DNA of 64,000 nt from Blattamonas nauphoetae (lineage: Eukaryota; Preaxostyla; Oxymonadida), in the NCBI GenBank assembly GCA_033064195.1, contig JARBJD010000055.1:62001-126000 (forward strand). The letters are read 5' to 3'. The notes under the pieces are model-generated. The model was not told the origin of the DNA and ran no database searches. It saw only the letters and a program-made list of their open reading frames with translations. This document shows, piece by piece, positions 60,401 through 64,000 of the stretch. The translations under genes were made by a program, and so were the position numbers. The first letter of the stretch is position 1, and the number at the start of each line of letters is the position of its first letter.

Positions 60401-62825
60401 ACAGAAGGCCTGTGTTGGATGTGGTGAAAGATCCAGAAAGATACAAATGCTTCTTTTGGAGAGTGAATTTGGAGATAACGGAATAGAGGGATGCGCAAGG
60501 TGCTTTGTAATATCCACAAGGCGACGCTTCAGTTGTGAGGTCAGAATCGACGAACGCGGCAGTGATCCACGCATACGACAGGAAGAAACCAAGATCAGTG
60601 TCTGTTGGATAGAATGTCGTGTCCTGACCGTTGAAATAGTTGTTGGACACTTCGGGCGTGGAGGGATTGTAGTCACCGGGGTAGAATCCGCCCGAATTAT
60701 GGATTCGTGGGTGGAGAGCGACGTGGAGATCGATGCCCAAGATGTATATAGTCTGGGCGACTTTGGCTGTGCAACAGGTGAAAGTGCAGGAGTTGAAGTG
60801 CAGATAATACTTGTCTGTCATCGTTGGAGTGTCAAATTCGGGATACCACGCAATATTCGATCGAAGGTTGATGAACCCAACACCTCCTTTCCCCGAGCTA
60901 TGTGTATTGGCGATTTTGTCGAATTTTGTGGAGTTGAACAATGCGATGCATGTGTCGACTTCAGAGCTCATGATTATGTGGAACACAGCTCCCTTCTCGT
61001 AGCTGGATGTGACGTTGATGAATTCCGACGAATTTACTTCGATTTTCGTCGGATGGATGGCAAAGAAGATGGGACATTCGCTTATAACATTGTTGGTTGT
61101 GCATTGGGAGAGGATAAGTTCACTGTACACGAATACTGCGAAGTAGCATCCCGAGATCTGCCCAGAAGTTTCTTTTGCGTGTAATAGACAATCTGTACAT
61201 GAAATAGTGCTTCTTCCGATAGCGGCAATCATAGTGTTGTTCTCTGTTTCTTTGGTAAGCTCCAAATCAAAATTTATGATGGAGATTGATCCAGTTGACA
61301 CGAGGACTGCACACGACCTGAGCGACGGGTAATAGAATGTGTATCCCTGGCTCATGTAATCGCGGAATTTTTCTGTTGCTATGCTGAGCTCCGTGTTGCC
61401 ATAAATGACGCATCGTTGCACAGAATCAGAAGTGAGGGTGAGAGATTTAGACTCAATGTAAATATCAGCGAGTGAGTATGAGATGTGGTCTTGGACAACT
61501 AAGGTCAGATCTGAAGGGAAATCACCGAGGGCGCTTTGAATGGAGCGGCACTCCTTCGACACGGCTCCACAAGTGATGTCGTCCACGCCAGTTGATAGAA
61601 CGATTTTGGTCACGGAATTTGATTGTGGGTTGGAGTGGGGCTCTGGAGGGTTTGTTGGTATTGTTGAGATGGAGTTCTGATTGGAAGAGGATGCGAGGGG
61701 AATTTTGGGGAAATGGTAGAATTGTTGATGAAGGGGAGTTTGTACGACTATGTGATGAGGTGGGGATGTCGAATCGCATGAAATGAATGATGTTTCGACC
61801 ATAGGCCAGACATCAATCGAGTGTGAATAAGACAAAAATACGTCTGATCCAAGCTCAGCGACATTCCGTTGAAATGAACAATCATAAAATTGCAGAACGG
61901 AATCCGTTGAAAATAGTACTCCGCCCGTCTGGGAGCTTTGGCATTGTTCGAAAATACATTTCTGCCCTGTCAGGTCGGTTTTCCGGCAGACGATGCACCC
62001 ACCACTTTCTTCGGACTTGATCAAAGTAAAGTGACAGGAGTCGATGAGGACAACAAGGTGGTCAGATGCAAACGAAAAAACGGGACCGGAAAGTCGTGAA
62101 AAATGACAGTGAGAATATGTCATTGTGGTTGGGGCAGACTGTTCATTGGGAGAAGTGCTGACATCTGTCGCATAGAAAAGTGAAGTGTGGGATTCAGGTG
62201 AGGCATGGGGAGGGTACGGAAGGTTGTCGAAGTCACAACTAGTGATTTTGATGATTGATGCTAAATTGCTGAACATGGTGAAATCTCGTGGGAGATTCAT
62301 ATTTTTGAGTTGTGAATTCGACAGAATAAATGAAGAATTATCTCCAAATAATTGGGCAAAAGATTGGAGGGGTAAAAAACTGTGGAGATTGTCTAGTTGG
62401 AGTGCTAGAGAGATAATGTTGCACGACGATCCAGAAATCGCGAATAATGTTTCGATAGGATCAGAAACTATTATAGACGAATTTGTGATAGTCAGAATCG
62501 ACCCGCAATGAAGATTTGAGATCGTGGGCGAATGTACTGTACTGAACGAAATGTCGAAAAGTGACAATCGAGTTGATGTCAGGTTCAGATGGGTGAGGGG
62601 ATGAACAGAGGGGAGTGGTGACAGAGAAAGTATGGATGAAGATCCGAAAAGAGTCAGTTCTCGATTGGAGAGTGTAATTCCTGAGAGGATTTGACCATGT
62701 GGGAGAATGACGCTGTGTCCGGAGTTTTCAGTGTGTGAATGTGGTTGTGCTGAAGAAGCAATCAGAGCTTGCAATGAAAATTGCTCAGCAAGGAAGAAAC
62801 TGCTCAAAATCAAGACACTAATCAT
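57426..62825 (-). CDS. Single-pass beta-helix surface protein, 1,799 residues
   Basis: One intronless frame from ATG 62825 with a signal peptide (MISVLILSSFFLAEQFSLQA). Residues about 40-1250 are parallel beta-helix repeats rich in Ser/Thr/Asn and Cys pairs (TYSHCHFSRLSGPVFSF, KCIFEQCQSSQTGGVLF, DCSFQRNVAELGSDVFLSY). A second block after a Pro/Ser linker restarts with VLSTGVDDITCGAVSKECRSI. A transmembrane helix (IVIIASAAGGGVVGVGLVVAI) near residue 1280 is followed by the stop-transfer RRRRR, then a cytosolic tail of about 500 residues: acidic, then Lys-rich (KKTKKKIVMKKRGSK), then Asn/Ser/Pro-rich. Likely an adhesin or a recognition protein at the cell surface; related in architecture to the gene at 35625-40267 and complete. 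Confidence 0.8.
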   Translation of the reverse strand: MISVLILSSFFLAEQFSLQALIASSAQPHSHTENSGHSVILPHGQILSGITLSNRELTLFGSSSILSLSPLPSVHPLTHLNLTSTRLSLFDISFSTVHSPTISNLHCGSILTITNSSIIVSDPIETLFAISGSSCNIISLALQLDNLHSFLPLQSFAQLFGDNSSFILSNSQLKNMNLPRDFTMFSNLASIIKITSCDFDNLPYPPHASPESHTSLFYATDVSTSPNEQSAPTTMTYSHCHFSRLSGPVFSFASDHLVVLIDSCHFTLIKSEESGGCIVCRKTDLTGQKCIFEQCQSSQTGGVLFSTDSVLQFYDCSFQRNVAELGSDVFLSYSHSIDVWPMVETSFISCDSTSPPHHIVVQTPLHQQFYHFPKIPLASSSNQNSISTIPTNPPEPHSNPQSNSVTKIVLSTGVDDITCGAVSKECRSIQSALGDFPSDLTLVVQDHISYSLADIYIESKSLTLTSDSVQRCVIYGNTELSIATEKFRDYMSQGYTFYYPSLRSCAVLVSTGSISIINFDLELTKETENNTMIAAIGRSTISCTDCLLHAKETSGQISGCYFAVFVYSELILSQCTTNNVISECPIFFAIHPTKIEVNSSEFINVTSSYEKGAVFHIIMSSEVDTCIALFNSTKFDKIANTHSSGKGGVGFINLRSNIAWYPEFDTPTMTDKYYLHFNSCTFTCCTAKVAQTIYILGIDLHVALHPRIHNSGGFYPGDYNPSTPEVSNNYFNGQDTTFYPTDTDLGFFLSYAWITAAFVDSDLTTEASPCGYYKAPCASLYSVISKFTLQKKHLYLSGSFTTSNTGLLSDIKLQPFPGVSSYTLSTSILTAPTHLGLYTTEGTCQIAQARIAIAKRGSENLLAVIYMKSGSLTLSSVTFEHVTDRYISIIPLLRCNDQEQMTITMNNITLNNYQSSAPGNGIFDFSSHTNVQITSFKAPIVSVNSPLFFFANRPLYGGFYFGGSSLSVQRDVGTSLLSTSGSSASIYVMIENTDIAYGWTTPSEGSLMSMSSVSSLMLRNCSIKGNTLPIPLPTDNPFLWTTSAILLDGVRANFVQSNFTEISEGVLSVSDASADITKCVFSNNSPKSTEFPDFHRNALCVNSSFQLSSPAGGDGVDSDSLWIRDDGCTFSGLAKTLQSPFFVPHFDTISKVVTETNITLTFHGSFPATEGLAFTILTESTSNEIALQEVASVEVFTFDEDSNTTELFGTIQRTQIDETQDCFVVLLLNGESVPSESGDDQLSLLTKGEWSDLFPDVPSDPGDPSLPSDPEEPVKNTKRTIVIIASAAGGGVVGVGLVVAIVGTAALRRRRRAQKEQKVEDEESESEESLDEILNVNEGETDASKEGEERVDEKGKDEAKTGDGKEDEKKTKKKIVMKKRGSKAGMKNTKEKKETDKPAADKNEKKAKKEKNNTQNKEKTKNAQNSNNSNTVQPQSTQPQPTPKTNELSLLSGKAVPSNQNTDTAAPTPNASLINGPTQQNKTLLASHHPNAARQPSNRPLLLSDTPFFNTNPTATFDVSEIPSRAHTVDSPINNITTILTNSGTTSAQDTERALQVNSFDTDRTQSSSKPRHPTSESLFPPPSKYMPNSIAGDATERNPQSLFFGLSMELSNAEDDEISRAFENPLHGSPSSMSPTPSNFPAVVAPSLSNYSLVKSHAKAHPNNSFLSVPSTTLPVLTRGQELHRTHPFPQLSTVSTDWGYERMYLGEIDVNDIPDKKIDRFESSSDESEDLETLLLPMKRKNGHDDGNGKDEKEKRKKRIGKKKMNGGGKISRIASTMTPAQATSSRAGSSSNKKRF

Positions 62826-62994
62826 GGCGTGAACAGATCTTACCCAATGTTTCTCCTCCGGAGAGCTGCTCGAGTCGATCTCTTGTTATCTGTTTCATAC
62901 GCTGCACTGACCTTCTTAGCAAACTAATAAAGTTTATTTCGTTGTCAATGAAGAATATAACCCAAAAGAAGACAAAATAAGAACCGATCAATAA

Positions 62995-64000
62995 TCAAGA
63001 AACGCCCATTTGCCGTAGCATCTGAATTGTCCGCTCAGCAACCTCCAGTTTCTCCTCATTCTCCTTTATCTTCGCTTTCTGTGCTCCTTTTGCCTTATTA
63101 AACTCCGGAAGGTTCCCAAGTGTCAGATTCGCTTGCTGCTTCATCATCAACGCTTTCGTCAGCTGTTGCTTCGGAGTGAGCGAAGGATCCAGCTCAATTT
63201 CACAATGTCGTGAAGAGGTGGGCGTATCGTCCATTGAAAACGGGGCTGGTTGAGATTGTGTTGGGGCGCCTCGTCGATGGATCTGAGGTGGGGCAGCTGG
63301 GGGATTATTGTCAGAAACATAGCGAATAGATGTGGAGAGCGGGTCTGGTGCTTGGTCGTAACTGTCATTATACTGATCCGGTATATATGGAGGAACAGAG
63401 GACGATCGAGCTTTTGATGTGTTTTCTGCTGAACGAGAGGAATATTGGATCTGATTGAGCTGATGGCGTAGTTCAGCGATAGTCGCTCGCATTCCTTCTG
63501 CTTCCATTTCAGTTTCTTTCCTTTCTCGTACCACACGCGACAACGAATCTTCCTTTCGCTCTCCTTCTTCTTCAGCTCGCATTGCCGCTCGTTTCCAGGA
63601 CATTGCTTGTTCTTCCGCCAATTTTTCGTTCTGACTTGCTTCAGATAACCTTTCCCTTAAACGTTTTTGTTCTTCGATCAAAAGTCCCATTTCTTCTCTG
63701 ACACGCATATTTTCTGCATCTGCTTCCCGTAATTCCTTTGCCACGGTCTCAGCACTGTTCAGAGCGAGTTTCAGTTCTCGTTTGGCTGTGTGGAGCTCTT
63801 GCGAGAGTCGGATGAGTTGGACGGAGAGTTCGGCTGTTTCGTAGGCAGACGCGTGCATGTTTGGTTGATTGAGGAGAGAAGGTTCATCTGGAGGAGGAAT
63901 TAGAGAGGCGATGTCTGTTAGCTGAGGAGAAATCGCCGAGAGTTGATTTTGAGTTTGGGTTGGTTGGATCGCTGTGGTATTCGATTTTTCTGTTTTCGAT
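62995..64000 (-). CDS. Coiled-coil protein, C-terminal part, cut by the window edge
   Basis: Open from the edge (64000) to the stop at 62995, 334 residues. Residues near the edge are disordered (PTQTQNQLSAISPQLT), then a heptad-rich coiled coil (AYETAELSVQLIRLSQELHTAKRELKLALNSAETVAKELREA, RERLSEASQNEKLAEEQAMSWKRAAMRAEEE), a Pro/Ser/Tyr linker (PPYIPDQYNDSYDQAPDP) and a final helix (KIKENEEKLEVAERTIQMLRQMG). The true start lies outside. Family not recognised; centrosome and basal-body proteins often have this make-up. It lies 170 bp upstream of the surface protein on the same strand. Confidence 0.7.
   Translation of the reverse strand, partial: SKTEKSNTTAIQPTQTQNQLSAISPQLTDIASLIPPPDEPSLLNQPNMHASAYETAELSVQLIRLSQELHTAKRELKLALNSAETVAKELREADAENMRVREEMGLLIEEQKRLRERLSEASQNEKLAEEQAMSWKRAAMRAEEEGERKEDSLSRVVRERKETEMEAEGMRATIAELRHQLNQIQYSSRSAENTSKARSSSVPPYIPDQYNDSYDQAPDPLSTSIRYVSDNNPPAAPPQIHRRGAPTQSQPAPFSMDDTPTSSRHCEIELDPSLTPKQQLTKALMMKQQANLTLGNLPEFNKAKGAQKAKIKENEEKLEVAERTIQMLRQMGVS

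Noticed and set aside
1-64000. tRNA, rRNA or CRISPR sequences
   Set aside because: No cloverleaf with paired arms, no rRNA-like block and no regular spacer-repeat array was seen by eye; a covariance-model search would settle the RNA genes.

Overview
The window looks like nuclear DNA of a free-living or gut-dwelling flagellate protist. The gene families (surface parallel beta-helix proteins, short spliceosomal introns starting GTTTGT, GTATGT or GTGTGT, standard stop codons, many hAT and Tc1/mariner relics) fit an oxymonad such as Blattamonas. That assignment is inference from family resemblance; no search was run. Long frames of 1,483 and 1,799 codons are open in the standard code, so TAA, TAG and TGA all act as stops.

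Layout. 0.3-6.6 kb: a tandem, same-strand array of four paralogous alpha-solenoid-like genes (the last has no visible start), preceded by an intron-sized relic of a protein-kinase gene. 6.8-10.2 kb: a decayed Cys-rich/coiled-coil gene split by a complete-looking pogo-type transposon with TA target duplication. 10.5-20.3 kb: a transposon graveyard with nested insertions: three hAT-type MITEs, a palindromic TA-flanked element that carries a 2.67-kb hAT copy, a second hAT fragment, a mariner copy split by a MITE, and one more MITE candidate. This complex sits in and beside a 3' fragment of a kinase gene. 21.5-24.7 kb: a possible small membrane protein, a fifth solenoid-family gene and a three-exon gene of unknown function.

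25-64 kb is a dense gene island: kinase K1; a PUF RNA-binding protein; a six-exon coiled-coil protein; a COPI-associated-type tetraspan protein; a beta-helix/TIG surface protein with one frame break; kinase K2 (an inverted duplicate of K1); a PHO80-type cyclin divergent from K2; a type I protein arginine methyltransferase; an eight-exon TPR protein sharing a 44-bp gap with a 1,483-residue charged-helix protein; a papain-family protease; an RRM protein; a five-exon-free small polytopic membrane protein with a 26-nt intron; a 1,799-residue single-pass beta-helix surface protein; and the 3' part of a coiled-coil gene at the edge.

Introns were placed by hand from GT-AG borders, domain continuity and total length divisible by three. 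Seven multi-exon models close in frame this way (K1 566 aa, K2 574 aa, PUF 1,342 aa, PRMT 437 aa, TPR 624 aa, RRM 612 aa, COPI-associated 184 aa). Intron borders may be off by a base. The kinase/cyclin/solenoid loci share 5' leader sequence, which suggests that segmental duplication has moved promoter-plus-first-exon blocks around this region.
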